From Acorus gramineus (Eukaryota > Streptophyta > Magnoliopsida > Acorales > Acoraceae): a stretch of DNA of 64,000 nucleotides. The translations under genes and the position numbers were made by a program. Location: assembly GCA_030737835.1 (NCBI GenBank), contig CM060857.1:14147496-14211495 (forward strand). Direction: 5' to 3'. How positions within the stretch are numbered: the first letter of the stretch is position 1; each line of letters starts with the position of its first letter. A model generated the notes under the pieces. It was given only the letters and a program-made list of their open reading frames with translations. It ran no database searches and was not told the DNA's origin. This document shows positions 37,090 through 48,700 of this stretch, one piece after another.

Positions 37090-37100
37090 TTTATATATAT
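37090..37100 (+). promoter_or_regulatory. Probable TATA box of the RING-HC gene
   Basis: TTTATATATAT lies about 95 bases before the ATG at 37195. A start about 30 bases downstream would give a leader near 70 nt. The (TC)n tract lies immediately upstream. Confidence 0.5.
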
Positions 37101-37194
37101 GATCCCTAATTAGGTTTTCCCTTCCATCCTTCACAAGCAACCCTAGCAATTCCATCGATTCCCTTCGAAAATGCGTGAATAAGCGACGGCACCG

Positions 37195-40100
37195 ATGACC
37201 GATTTGAAGCACGGCCCCTCCGTCTCCGCCGCGGAGGCCGAGTTCTGCCGCGGCCTCGAGGAGCTTGTCAGGGACCACATCCACGACTGCCTCGCCGTCG
37301 CCTCCTGCAGCTCCTCCGCCGTCTCTCCCCTCGATTCGGGCGGCGGCGCGAACGTCGCCGTCGACGAGGATGACGGGGACGATGGCGGCGGGGACCAGCT
37401 CGCGAGGCGTCGGCGTCGGTCGGATCTCGAGGCCGGGGGCGGGGAGGACGACGACGATGACGACGAGCCGTCCTCGTCGGCGGCGCGGCGGATGCGGCAC
37501 TCGAGGATCCTGTCGAGGTGGGCTGCGCGGAGGGCGGAGGAGATGATGATCGACACCATCGAGAGGCGGAACCGGGAGTCGGAGCTCCTCGCCCTAGCCG
37601 GCCTCCACACGGTGTCCATGCTCGACTCGTCCTTCCTGAGGAGGGACGACGACTCCCCCAGCCACGGCCGATCCCAGCCGTCCGATCGCCCCCCGATCGC
37701 CTCCCGCGCGTCCTCCATCCTCCGCCAGTGGCGGGAGATCGAGGACGAGGCCGCCGCACTCGATCGCGCCAGGGCGCGGATCTCGAGGCAGCAGCGGCGG
37801 CGGCAGGGCCACGATGTCTCGGAGAGGAGCGAGAGCGAGTGGTCCGACGGCGTCTCCCTCCACCCGCGGACGGAGGAGGAATCTCGGGATTCGAGCAGGG
37901 AGCAGTCTCCGGATGTCGGGGAGGGGGAGAGGGAGAGGGTGAGGCAGATCGTGCGGGGGTGGATGAACGAGGAGGAGACATCGCCTAGGGATCCGCTGCC
38001 GCCGGGGGAGAGCAGCCCGAGGAGGGCGGCGGCGGCGGCGTCTGAGGTTCTGGGGGAAACTGAACGGGAGCGGGTGAGGAATGTGAGGGAGTGGGTCCAG
38101 ATGGCGAGCCAACAGAGTGGAAGCGGTGGTGGTAGGGATGGGTCGGTCGTGGATCACGAGGAGGGGCAGCCGGAGCATGTGAGGAGGGACCTGCTGAGGG
38201 TGCGGGGGAGGCAGGCGCGGCTTGACTTGATCGTGAGGATCGTTAGGGAGAGGGAGATGGAGCTCCAGGGGATATCGGAGCATCGGGCTGTCTCGGACTT
38301 CGCCCACCGAAACCGTATCCAGGTATGCAAGAAAGACTATTTGTGAGTTGTGTGTTATAAGAAATAGTTTTGATGTCTGAAGAGAGACCTTTCCTGTGGT
38401 GCTAGTCTTTGCTGCGGGGGAGGTTTTTGCGTAATGGGAGCTCTGTTGAAGAGGAGAGGCCACCTTCGGTAGCGGCGAGGGAACTAGGGCAGTTGAGACA
38501 GCGGCATCCCGTCTCTGGTATAAGGTATGTGAATCTTTTAGTGGTGCTGTGTAATTATTTTGGTCATGAAGGGAAAATGTGAATTGACACCCATTGTCGG
38601 AGAAATTTTTTGTAAACATTTTAACCTTAGTAGTCATATTTGTCTGATTTTTTTTTTGTTCTATGTTGTTTGTGCAGATAGTAACCTAGAAATACACATT
38701 ATTTCTTTGCCTGTATCTGAATATCCACTTCCTGTGCATTGGAAACCTGGGGTGGATCCCAACTTGCAACTATGAAGTCTTGGGTTTAAGTCCACCCATT
38801 TACCTATATAAAAAAAAAAATTGGAAGTATTTCATACATTTTTTGGACTTTGGCTTGGCAATTTGCATCATGAATGATCACATGAGTAATTTTGCATGTG
38901 ATGCTAGAGGACTGACTTAATGGGCAATCAATTCTTCAGCACATTAGGCAAAAGAAAGAAAAGGAGGGTTTCACATTAATCCGTGGGGTGAGGAGAGAAT
39001 ATGGGGACTGTAATAAATGGAGGAAAAGATCAAAAATATTGAGAGATAAATCTCAAAACATATATTCTTTCCTCTTTTTCGTGGATGCTTGCCTTCTTAT
39101 TAAAAAGAAGAGGAAAATGTTTTTCAAGTGATTGAGAAAGGAGGATACCAAGATAGAGAATGGAGTATGAGAAAAGATGTGAATAAGTAATCTATGATTT
39201 TGTGATTAATGACTGATTTCCAAATGGTATAGTTGTATTATTTAGTTGCGTAGGCATTGGATAATAGAAGAGAAGATACAGAGAGCCCTTCAAAACTTTG
39301 GCTATGGTTGCTACAGCTTTGATTTACAAATTATAGACTATGATTTGTTTTTAATACATACATTAAAAAAATTTGGATAAGTACTAGACATGTTCATTGT
39401 AACTGTGAAGAAGCATTAAGTAAAAAACAATGGAAGTTTGTTTGAATAAGTTGTAAACAGTTTTTTGTTTTGTAATTGTCAAAAATGCTTTTTTAAGCTA
39501 TGGAAGTGAGCAAGTTTTTTGAGGAGGGGCACAGTTGTTATTCTTAATGTAGGTTGAGAGTATTTGGGTCCAAGACGAAAATTTTATAAAGTTTTGCATT
39601 TTAACATTGTAATTTTCAAAAAAAAATTAACTTAAATAATCTCCAATAAATTTAAATAAGCATGTCAAAACAACTTATTTTTAGCTAAAAGCTAGAATCT
39701 AAAATTTGTACCGCTCAAACAAATACACACTTCATGTAGTGGCTTTTGGAACATAAGAAAGTCAATTTCCTTGATAACTAAGTCTTAAAGGGAACTTAGA
39801 GTATAATGCCTTGTTATCATCAGGGTTTCTAATTTTTATAATGTGAATTGAGAATGTTGAAAGTAACACCTCTATGTTCTTATTTGGCCCTTCAAAATTG
39901 GTTCATGTTAGATACAGTCTATTATGTGCCTTGGCAAGGGCACTTCATTGCAAACTTCGATACACTCATCTCCTAAATTCTAGTTTCAAGGTATGCCTAA
40001 TTGAAACATCATAGTAACTTGTAAGTTGATGACAGAAGAATTGAATAATATTTTCCAGATGTTTCTGGACAGAATTTTTGTTCTAAAATCCTACTGCCCA

Positions 40101-43100
40101 GGAATGATACATCATTAATAGAGAAGGAAGCTTATATGTGAAGTGAAATAATAAACAAGATTTGTGGAATGCATATAGAATAATGGTGAGAGAAAAAGTG
40201 GGCGGTGGATTGTTATGAATCTTTAATGGCTGCAAAGAATACTCTCATGATGATGTGTCCTTGGAAACATTATTCCTCAAATTTACTTTCAAGCCAAACA
40301 TTGTTCCGCAGTTTATATCTTTGCATTATCAAACTTTGGTTTCTAATTCACCATCACTAATTGTGAGTTTTATCATTTATGCTTGTTCTTTTTGTACCTG
40401 CATTCAGGGAAGGATTCCGTTTTAGATTAGAAAATATTGTTCGTGGTCAAGCAGCAAGTACCCATTCTGTTTCCTCTGCTGGAAATAACATCAATGAGGT
40501 TAGAAATGATCAGTCCCAGTTGGACATTGCTCTAGATCCACCAACTGAAAACCAGGATCAAGCTCCATCTAACAGTGAGAGTGGTGACATTCTTCCTATG
40601 CAAGAGGCAGACAGGGAGGAGCTTGAGAGCACTAATGTTCGTAATTTAGATTGGCAAGAATCTGCTATTCAAGGGAGTGATTGGCAGGACAGACTTACAG
40701 AAAATGGGACGACTGACTGGCAACCACCCACTGAAGCCAGATATGATGATTGGCGTGATGGTAGCAGTGAAGTACCAGATAGTAATTGGCAAGAAAATAT
40801 AGACCAGGACTGGACTCAGGGGGCTCCAGAAAATGAGGATGGAGGGGATAGTCAACTCCCAGAAGCACATGAAGAGTGGCATGAAGATGCTTCTCGGGAG
40901 GCTGCCAGAGAATGGCAAGATCGACCTTCTGATCGTCCAAGAACTCAGCGGGCCATTCCTATTAGAAGAGTCAGTAGGTTTCATCCACCCGATGATGAAA
41001 GCGTGTACAGTATGGAACTCAGAGAACTCCTGAGCAGGTTTTTTCCTCTTATTCCTGTTTTGGTTACTTCTGTTCTTGTTACTGATTAGTGTTGAATTGA
41101 TCAGAACTTATCCACATTGCAGGAGAAGCGTTTCTAATCTTCTTCGCAGTGGTTTTCGGGAAAGTTTAGACCAGTTAATACAGTCATATGTTCAAAGGCA
41201 AAGTCGGTCTCCCATTGACTGGGATCTTCAAGAAACTCTGCCTACCCCTGTTTCCCCAGAGCAGGATAGAAACCAGCAGAGAGATGTTGTGGAGGATCCG
41301 GAGGATACTATTGCTAGACTCCCACGTGTGCTTCCATCTCCACCAATTCCACCTCCACAGCCACTTTGGCACCAGGATCTTCATCACAATCACTGGCCCC
41401 GGCATAGCATGCATCGGTCGGAGATGGTGCAAAATTTTTCTCAATATCTTACTTCATAGCCTTCAACACTTTTTTTCCTTATAATTTTGAATCTAATCTA
41501 TCTCAAATTTATTTGTTTTACTTTTGGAAGAGATTATATCATGGCTGGTATATAAGAGATACTATAATCCTTATCTAATTCGTTTATATATTTTTTAAAT
41601 CGCAGAAGCATGCTGCACTATATTTTTTTTCTGTGTGTATTTGAACTTGTCACTGGTGACATTTTCTGTACAACTTATCACTTCAATAGCAATGTCACCT
41701 ATAATTTCATCTTGATCATAATTCTCAGTTAGATGCTATATTGTTTCTGGAACTTAGCTGTCATATGCAGTTGAATTTGAGTTCTCTTTTGGTGCAGGAA
41801 TGGGACTTTATTAATGATCTAAGAGCTGATATGACTAGGCTTCAACAAGGAATGAGTCATATGCAGAGAATGCTGGAGGCATGCATGGATATGCAATTGG
41901 AGTTGCAGCGCTCAGTTAGGCAAGAAGTTTCTGCAGCTTTGAATCACTCATCTGGTGGACAAGGTTTGGCAAATTTTATATGATTAGTATGTAATTTACT
42001 TGTTTTCACAGAAGAATGCTCTTATATGCTCCTGGTCAGTTGTTTACTGTTTTAATTTGAAAAAAATACAATTACACGTGTGCAAGAATATGTTTTCAAT
42101 GTCTAAAAATGTGAAAAAAAGAAGAAAACCACAAAAAAGGGGTAGATTGTTTATGTTTGAGTTGGTGATGATTGATGAAGGAGAGGTGCCAAAGTAACTT
42201 CAATGCTATGTATAATCTTTTGTCATAGCTGTATCTGATACCCAGTGCTTGGTTATGTGATATATAAGATTACAATTTTTTTTTAAGAATCCATATTCTG
42301 ATAAATTCCATGAAATTCAGATATTACAAATTACTTTTTTTTTGTCTGCAAATATTCCCCATCAATGTGGAAAAAAAATTTGGACTTAACAGCTTGGTGG
42401 GCAGTGCATGCATATTCTGATAAATGTCCACATCAATATAAAGTTTAAGCATGCAACGACTATCAAAGATATTCCAAGGAAATATGCTTCATACATTCTT
42501 CTTTTGAGGTGAGCTATGCTCACTCTTTTGAACTGGCATAACTATCACTAGTGTGTAAATGGTAATCTCACCCTTCACATTCATTGGAAGTCTAGATTTT
42601 GCTCAAGATTGTTCACAGGTGCAAGTATCCATATTTTATAAAATATGCAAGCAGATAGATTGCTTGAATGGGCATGTTCTTCAATTTGGATGTGGAAATG
42701 AGTGTCACTAAAGATCAATATCATCTTGAAGTGATAAAAGCTCTTTTTTTTTTTTCTTTTTAATTTTATTTATGGGTGTAGCCAATGATAAACTCTCTAC
42801 ATACATGAAGTGTCGTTCAATTTTGATAAATGTCAATTAAAATCTTACACTTGAGTTGAGCCTCCGTTCAATTATCAATTAAGACCTTTTCTGAGATGCC
42901 AACACGTTCATATTTTTAACTTTTTAATTCTCTGGTCGATATATATTTCCAAGCTATCCAATTTTGTACATCGCCCCTGAAGCCATCACTGGTCGATCAA
43001 TGACTTGCAGGTGTTGATGAAGGTTCATCCGTGGACGGATCAAAATGGGGTCATGTGAAGAAAGGGACCTGCTGTGTCTGTTGTGATGGTCATATAGACT

Positions 43101-43326
43101 CCCTCTTGTACAGGTTTGTCATTCACCCGCATTTATGACCCCCTAATAAAAAATTAAAAAAAAATACATAGTAGCTGCTGACTATTTTTCTTTTACATCC
43201 CCGGGTAGATGTGGGCACATGTGCACTTGCTCTAAATGCGCGAACGAGTTGGTCCGAGGTGGAGGAAAGTGTCCATTATGCCGTGCACCTATAGTAGAGG
43301 TGATCAGAGCGTACTCCATACTGTAA
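37195..43326 (+). CDS. Large C-terminal RING-HC E3 ligase-like protein (At5g04460-type), seven exons
   Basis: Exons 37195-38322, 38406-38524, 40408-41037, 41123-41426, 41798-41963, 43011-43113 and 43209-43326 join in frame to 855 residues, close to the Arabidopsis homologue as I recall it. The N-terminus has VRDHIHDCL. The long first exon also encodes repeated Arg-rich segments ([23 protein letters not shown]). The middle (residues about 497-590) carries seven to eight spaced Trp residues in acidic D/E-W-Q contexts. A conserved helical block follows ([20 protein letters not shown]). The last about 53 residues are a [24 protein letters not shown], ending IRAYSIL. This is the neuralized/MGRN-like C3HC4 arrangement and predicts ubiquitin ligase activity; targets are unknown. 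Exon 1 is very GC-rich while later exons are AT-rich. A SINE lies in intron 2. Confidence 0.92.
38745..38819 (+). mobile_element. Truncated SINE in RING-gene intron 2
   Basis: The 75-bp insert contains TTGCAACTATGAAGTC, a B-box-like GGGTTTAAGTCC and an A tail. It is bordered by ATTGGAA at 38738-38744 and 38820-38826. It matches the 3' half of the SINE at 48131-48223 (TTGCAAC-ATGA, TTTAA-TCC, CA-TTACCTA). Confidence 0.65.
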
Positions 43327-43830
43327 AAGAAGAGCAAAAAAAGGCGAACAGATAGGATTAGGAGAAAGACAAGAGGAATAAACGTCGGAGTTTTGAATTC
43401 TCGGGATTTTGTGGGGGGTTTTTTCATGGCTCGTCCAGGGTGGGTGTGTGTATAATCTGTTCATTGTTGGTTTTGATTATTTGTGGAACAATGTATGGTT
43501 GGAATGGCAAAATGAAACCTCTTGTTCCATTATTGATCATTACTGGAGCAGGTGTTTTCTTTGGGGTCACATGTTTACAATCTTTTTCTCTGATCTGATA
43601 TTATCTTGTGCACTGACGTGTTCATGTTTTTTATTGTTATTGATTAGTGAAGCTGGACGTTGCGTCTCTACCAGGGATTCGTTTTGGGTCAGTTCAATAA
43701 TGTTGCTTTCAGTTGTGACTTTTTTTGGATTTATTTTTTGTGCCTGTTGGGGGGGGGGGGGGGGGGGATATGTTATTGATTCCTCTTCTGTGGGCGAGGC
43801 CTCTTATAGCTTTCATTCTAATAACTAAAA

Positions 43831-44484
43831 GGGAAAAATCCACATAAACCCCCCCCCCCCCCCCCCTCCCTTTAAACTGCCTGAAATGCATATAATCCCC
43901 TGGTTTTTCTTAAAGTCATATAACTTTATGAAAACATTTATGTAAATTAAATAACTACATGAATTAAATTGTTATTAATAGATGATGAATATTCTGTCAA
44001 TATTGTGTTTTATTAGCACTGACTTTATGAAAACACTTATGTAAATTTGAATAACCAAATAAATTAAATATTCGTTGATAGATGATGAATTTTCTGTTAA
44101 TATTATGTTTTATTAACACTGACTAAAAACATAGTATATCAAAAACCTCATAAAATTTGTTAAAGACACGAAAAATGATTATTTTACTTATCCGGATAGA
44201 TTATAAAACTCTATCTGGAGGGGTAAAATCATCATTTATAAAAGATTTTTCGCATGTTTAACACATTATAGGAGATTTTTTATATACTATGTTTTCAAAC
44301 AGGGTTAACCAGACATAATATTTATAGAATAACTTTAATCTGTCAATGAAAATTTAATTCAAATGACTATTTGAATTTACATAAGTGATTCAGGGGGGTT
44401 ATATGGACTTTAGGGAAAGTCGAGGGGGGGGGGGGCGCAATATGGATTTCAGGTAGTTTATAGTGGGGTATTTAGATTTTTTCC
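43831..44484. mobile_element. Hairpin MITE copy A (Mutator-like)
   Basis: The ends GGGAAAAATC (left) and GATTTTTTCC (right) are inverted. They are bordered by the 9-bp near-direct repeats TAACTAAAA (43822-43830) and TAATTAAAA (44485-44493). The arms fold around a centre near 44200 (CTTATCCGGATAG). The left arm contains an internal duplication of about 120 bp (blocks with TTATGAAAACA-TTATGTAAAT). Long C and G runs (43847-43866 and near 44425) face each other across the hairpin. Confidence 0.8.
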
Positions 44485-44618
44485 TAATTAAAAATAAATA
44501 AATATATGTTCTTAAGCATATAAATTTTAATTTTTTATAAATATGTATTTTAAGTTGGTGTTACGTGGTTTGGATTGTGGCCGTTTGGTTCTTGAAGTTG
44601 AACTCTCCTTATTTTGAA

Positions 44619-45063
44619 GGGAAAAATCCTTATAACCTTATGTAAACTGTCGAAAATCCATATAATCTTGACTTTTTATAAAGTTCATACAATCCCTTAA
44701 AAACACATACGTAAATCTAAATAACTCTCTGAGTTAAATTTCTATGGACGAATGAAGAATATTTTGTTTGATTAACCTTGGTTAAAAACACAGTATACCA
44801 AAAACCCTCTACAATATGTAAAAAATGTGAAAAATTATCTATAAATGACGATTTTACTCATCTGAATAGAGTTTTATAATCTGTTTTGAGGAGTTAAATC
44901 ATCATTTATAGAAATTTTTTTATTTTTTTAACACATTATAAAAAAAAATTAGTATATTATATTTTTAATTAGAGTTAACCAAACATAACATTCACGTAAT
45001 ATTCAGAGGGATGATATGGATTATGGGCAATTTCCAAGGGGGGCGGTAATTTGAATATTTCCC
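44619..45063. mobile_element. Hairpin MITE copy B (Mutator-like), perfect 9-bp duplication
   Basis: It starts GGGAAAAATCC and ends ATATTTCCC, and is bordered by TATTTTGAA at both 44610-44618 and 45064-45072. Internal order matches copy A and the copy at 60522-61046, including GTAAACTG, CATATAATC, AACACATACGTAAAT and the central GAATAGAGTTTTATAATC. It has no coding potential. Confidence 0.88.
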
Positions 45064-45072
45064 TATTTTGAA

Positions 45073-45769
45073 TTGCTGTGAGGTGATAGTTTGTAATTCA
45101 AAAAAAATTATATAGAAAAAGTCATTAAAAGTTATGTCTTCAATTTCACGATATTGAAATGAAATCTAAATTTCCAATTTATTTTTATCCAAAAAACCCA
45201 TCTCCATTTCATTTTACCGTTGACTCAAGTACCTTTGACAAACATCATGTCATGTCAACTATAATGAAATGACATGGTTTATCATCAAATGAGGTTGGTT
45301 GAACACTCAATTATGTCGAGTAGGTCCCTGACATCATGTCAACTATAATATAAAAAAATAACACAAACACAATCGCAATAATCGAATAAATAAATAACCG
45401 GAGTTTGGGGGAGTTGAAAAGAAAAATTAAGCAAAGTTTTTAAATAAAGCCATGACAATGGACTCCGACGGATCACCAAATCTGCTGATTGTCATCTAGA
45501 TTCACAACCAAACAATATTTGCTTTTTGACTTTGCAGGAAAGTTGAGTGTGACTGGAATTAGGAACAAAACCATTATTATTATATCAGGTAAATCATGTT
45601 CATTTCTTACAAATATAACCCCAGTCCTGACTCCTGATGCTAGTATTATTGTTCTTCCTCTGTGTGAATCACAACTTCACAAGCTAAAAGAATCTAATAT
45701 GCAAGTATACTCAAAGCAAAATTGATTGAATCAGAAGAAAGAAAGTGAACAAATGGCCTCCAAAAGAAG
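45073..45769. other. Spacer between MITE pair and the coiled-coil gene 3' end
   Basis: AT-rich sequence with no gene. The short stretch 45225-45350 has a repeated CATCATGTCAACTATAAT motif (near 45245 and 45330). The 3' untranslated region of the minus-strand gene should lie towards 45770. Confidence 0.4.
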
Positions 45770-48700
45770 TCAAGAGAACCACCTCTTCTCTTTTTTCGGG
45801 GGCTTGAGTTTCATTACCAGTTCCTCGCGTTCGGCTTCCACTTGAGCATATTTTATGCTCATGCTGAAGTATCGCTCGCGCAGATCTTTCAGTTCTGCCT
45901 CGAGTGATGAAGTCCTCCGGTGATGTCCATCCATCTGTACAACTTTGGCTGACGGTCTTTCAGGAGCATCATCGTCAGCGACTTGGCTCTCAGAAAGAAA
46001 GCTGGAGAAAACAATTCAGTTTGAATAAAACTAAGATAGAAATACCCATAAAGTATGATTAGAATGAATATGTCCGTATTGATTGTAATTATAATCCAAT
46101 AAGAAGAACAAAGCACTTTGGTTATCAATTTATAATCAGGTGTTTTTCACTGATAACATTAGTATATTTGCTATGCCAATCCTTCATTCAAGGCCCATTA
46201 ACATATAAGTAAGACATCAATTGCGGTCATAAACAGTCTGGCATCAGGCATGTCCAAGAGCTTATGATTTTGTTAAGGTTCATGTTGAAGAGAATGTTTT
46301 AACAATTAAAAGTTGAATATGCTTCATCTCCTTACATATACTAGATAATGATGCTGAATTAAAAATAGTCATATTAAAGATATGTTTCTTTGAAGAAAGT
46401 GAGCCATTCAAAGAGCACTGAGAAATGGAACTGTATGGTACATAACTACATGTACATAGATAGCCCGAGCATACCTCTTAAGTTGTTGCTTATACATATT
46501 ATTCGTCTCCAGAGCTTCAGCAAGTTCTATTTCCAGCATGTGGATCCTTTCCCCAAGATTTATTGCTTCACCAGGTTCTATTTGATCATGCGGCTTCTTA
46601 TCAGCCTATAACATAGGCAACAAATCCAAGCAAAGAAGTTATTCTTACTTGACTTTGACTACTCATTCCTAAACAAAAGGCGGAGAACTAGTGATACAAA
46701 AATACCAAATCACACAAGCTATAGAAATATTTCTAGCATCCCACACTTAATTACATGAGTATGCACAGCATTATCTAAGTCTTCAGCTTATTAACGTGTC
46801 TCCACCTCATTATAAGAAAGTAAGAAACTGATGCATAAAACTAAGGGCCTCTGTATCCTGGAATAAAGCTACGCTATTTCAATTAGGGCATGCAGGACAA
46901 TCAGTAGACTTAATTAGATTCACAGAACGTGAACTTCACATCGCACGGAGTATAGAGGAAAAAAGCCATGTCATAGAAATTTTGGTTCAAGTGATGAAGT
47001 ATCAATAGATGAAATACAGTACTTCATAATGAAAATCAATGTCGGAGACGAATTGAGATCACTTGTTAACGGTCAATCAATCAGAGCAAACAATGACTTA
47101 CTTGGGATTGTTTTTACTGTCACATATTAACTGTGGAAAATTAGGGCACAAATAATGTCTTCGCGACATTCAGTCCAAATATAATATACTAGACCATCAT
47201 TCTTCAATCCTATAGCTCAACAACAGTTTTTTTTTTTTTTGGCAAGATAAGGATGTTAATTTCATTGAGACAATAAAAGTGACGAGGCTTTCAAAAAAAA
47301 AAAAAAAAATGATGAGTGACATAAAAAGTTTCATGGTCAAAATTAGTGAAATGGGAATGACAATAAGCTTCCCCTAGGAAAAGGTTTTGCTGTTGTATCC
47401 ATTAATTGTGAGGTAAGCTAAAGCATGGTTCAGTGATCATGATGAAGTCGGTTTATATGCTAAATGATGTCAATAAGAGTGTGTTTGTGCACAATTTTGA
47501 AGGGAAAATGAGAGAAAGTGATGAAAAGTAGAATATTTTCCCTTTGACCAACTTTCATGGTGTTTGTGCATGTGGTGGAAAACTTTCCTTCAAATTCTCA
47601 CCTATGAGGAAGGGAAAATCTTTTCCCACTTATCCTCATAAGACAAGATAGAGGAGGGAAAGTGATGGATATTTTTTTCCTTTCATTTTTTTGGCACAAA
47701 AACTAAATTTTTTAATGGTCAAGGGATAATTTTCACTTTCCATCACTTTCCCTTATTTTCCCTTTGGTACAAACACACCCTAAAGTTCAATAATTTTACT
47801 ATAACAATGAGAAAACTCCTGTATGTTCTTTTGTGCAGATTATAATCAGGTAAATCTGGCAACTTCACTACCAGATACATGAATAATTTGAGGCAAGATA
47901 ATGAATTGGCAAATTAAGTGTCAATCATTTGAACATGAGATGAAACTGACATAGTTAACCATATTAATGTTTCCTTCAAAGATAATTCTTTATTTAGGTA
48001 CCTATATACTCAAGCACGGCACATAAGGAGCTTTAAGCACTGATAATGACCAATACTCGTATATTTTATAATAGAAGTAATGGCTACAAGAATTAAATAG
48101 AAGTTGCTCAACAATTAAAATAAATGTAACTGGGGCTTGGATCCGTAACTCAATGATTGACAACAAAACTTGCAACCATGAGATCAGAGATTTAAATCCT
48201 CTCACTTACCTAACAAAAAAAAATTGAATGCAACCTTAAAAAAAATCATTGATAAGTATATTTGATTCAGTACTGTAGACTTTCTAGTCATGGAACAAAA
48301 TGTTTATTAATGGTTTCTTGTAATTATTCATAACCAAAACTTTGCAGTGGAGATACTTATAGTAATTTATGTAAGATGGAGTTGAATGGTCAAATCAGCT
48401 CCACCAATAGTCCATTCAGTGCCTCAACAAACTCCCACCTAATTGGAACAAGACAGAAACTCAGAGCAGGTACCTCTTTGACTTGTCCAGGTGTCATTCC
48501 TAGTGATTATAGAATTGGTTTAATGAGGACATCAACAGAAGAAATCTCATAAATTTTACAAATTGTTATTCGGGTTGTATCCTGAATTTTGAAGTATACA
48601 AGATAGAACTACATGTGACAAAGAAACAATCATTTAAATTATGTTAAGGCAAGCTGACATTTTTTCCCACAATTTTTGTATGATCAAGATCCAACTCATG

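Noticed and set aside
37268-38637. Long open frames on the minus strand and in alternative frames across the GC-rich first exon of the RING gene
   Set aside because: They are low-complexity Arg/Pro/Ser-rich shadows of a GC-rich coding exon with no family resemblance.
38760-38800. tRNA-gene-like B-box sequence (GGGTTTAAGTCC)
   Set aside because: No cloverleaf can be built around it; the A tail and flanking duplication indicate a SINE.
43747-43766. Long G run after the RING gene as a possible G-quadruplex regulator
   Set aside because: It is a single homopolymer, prone to sequencing or assembly error, with no further structure to support regulation.
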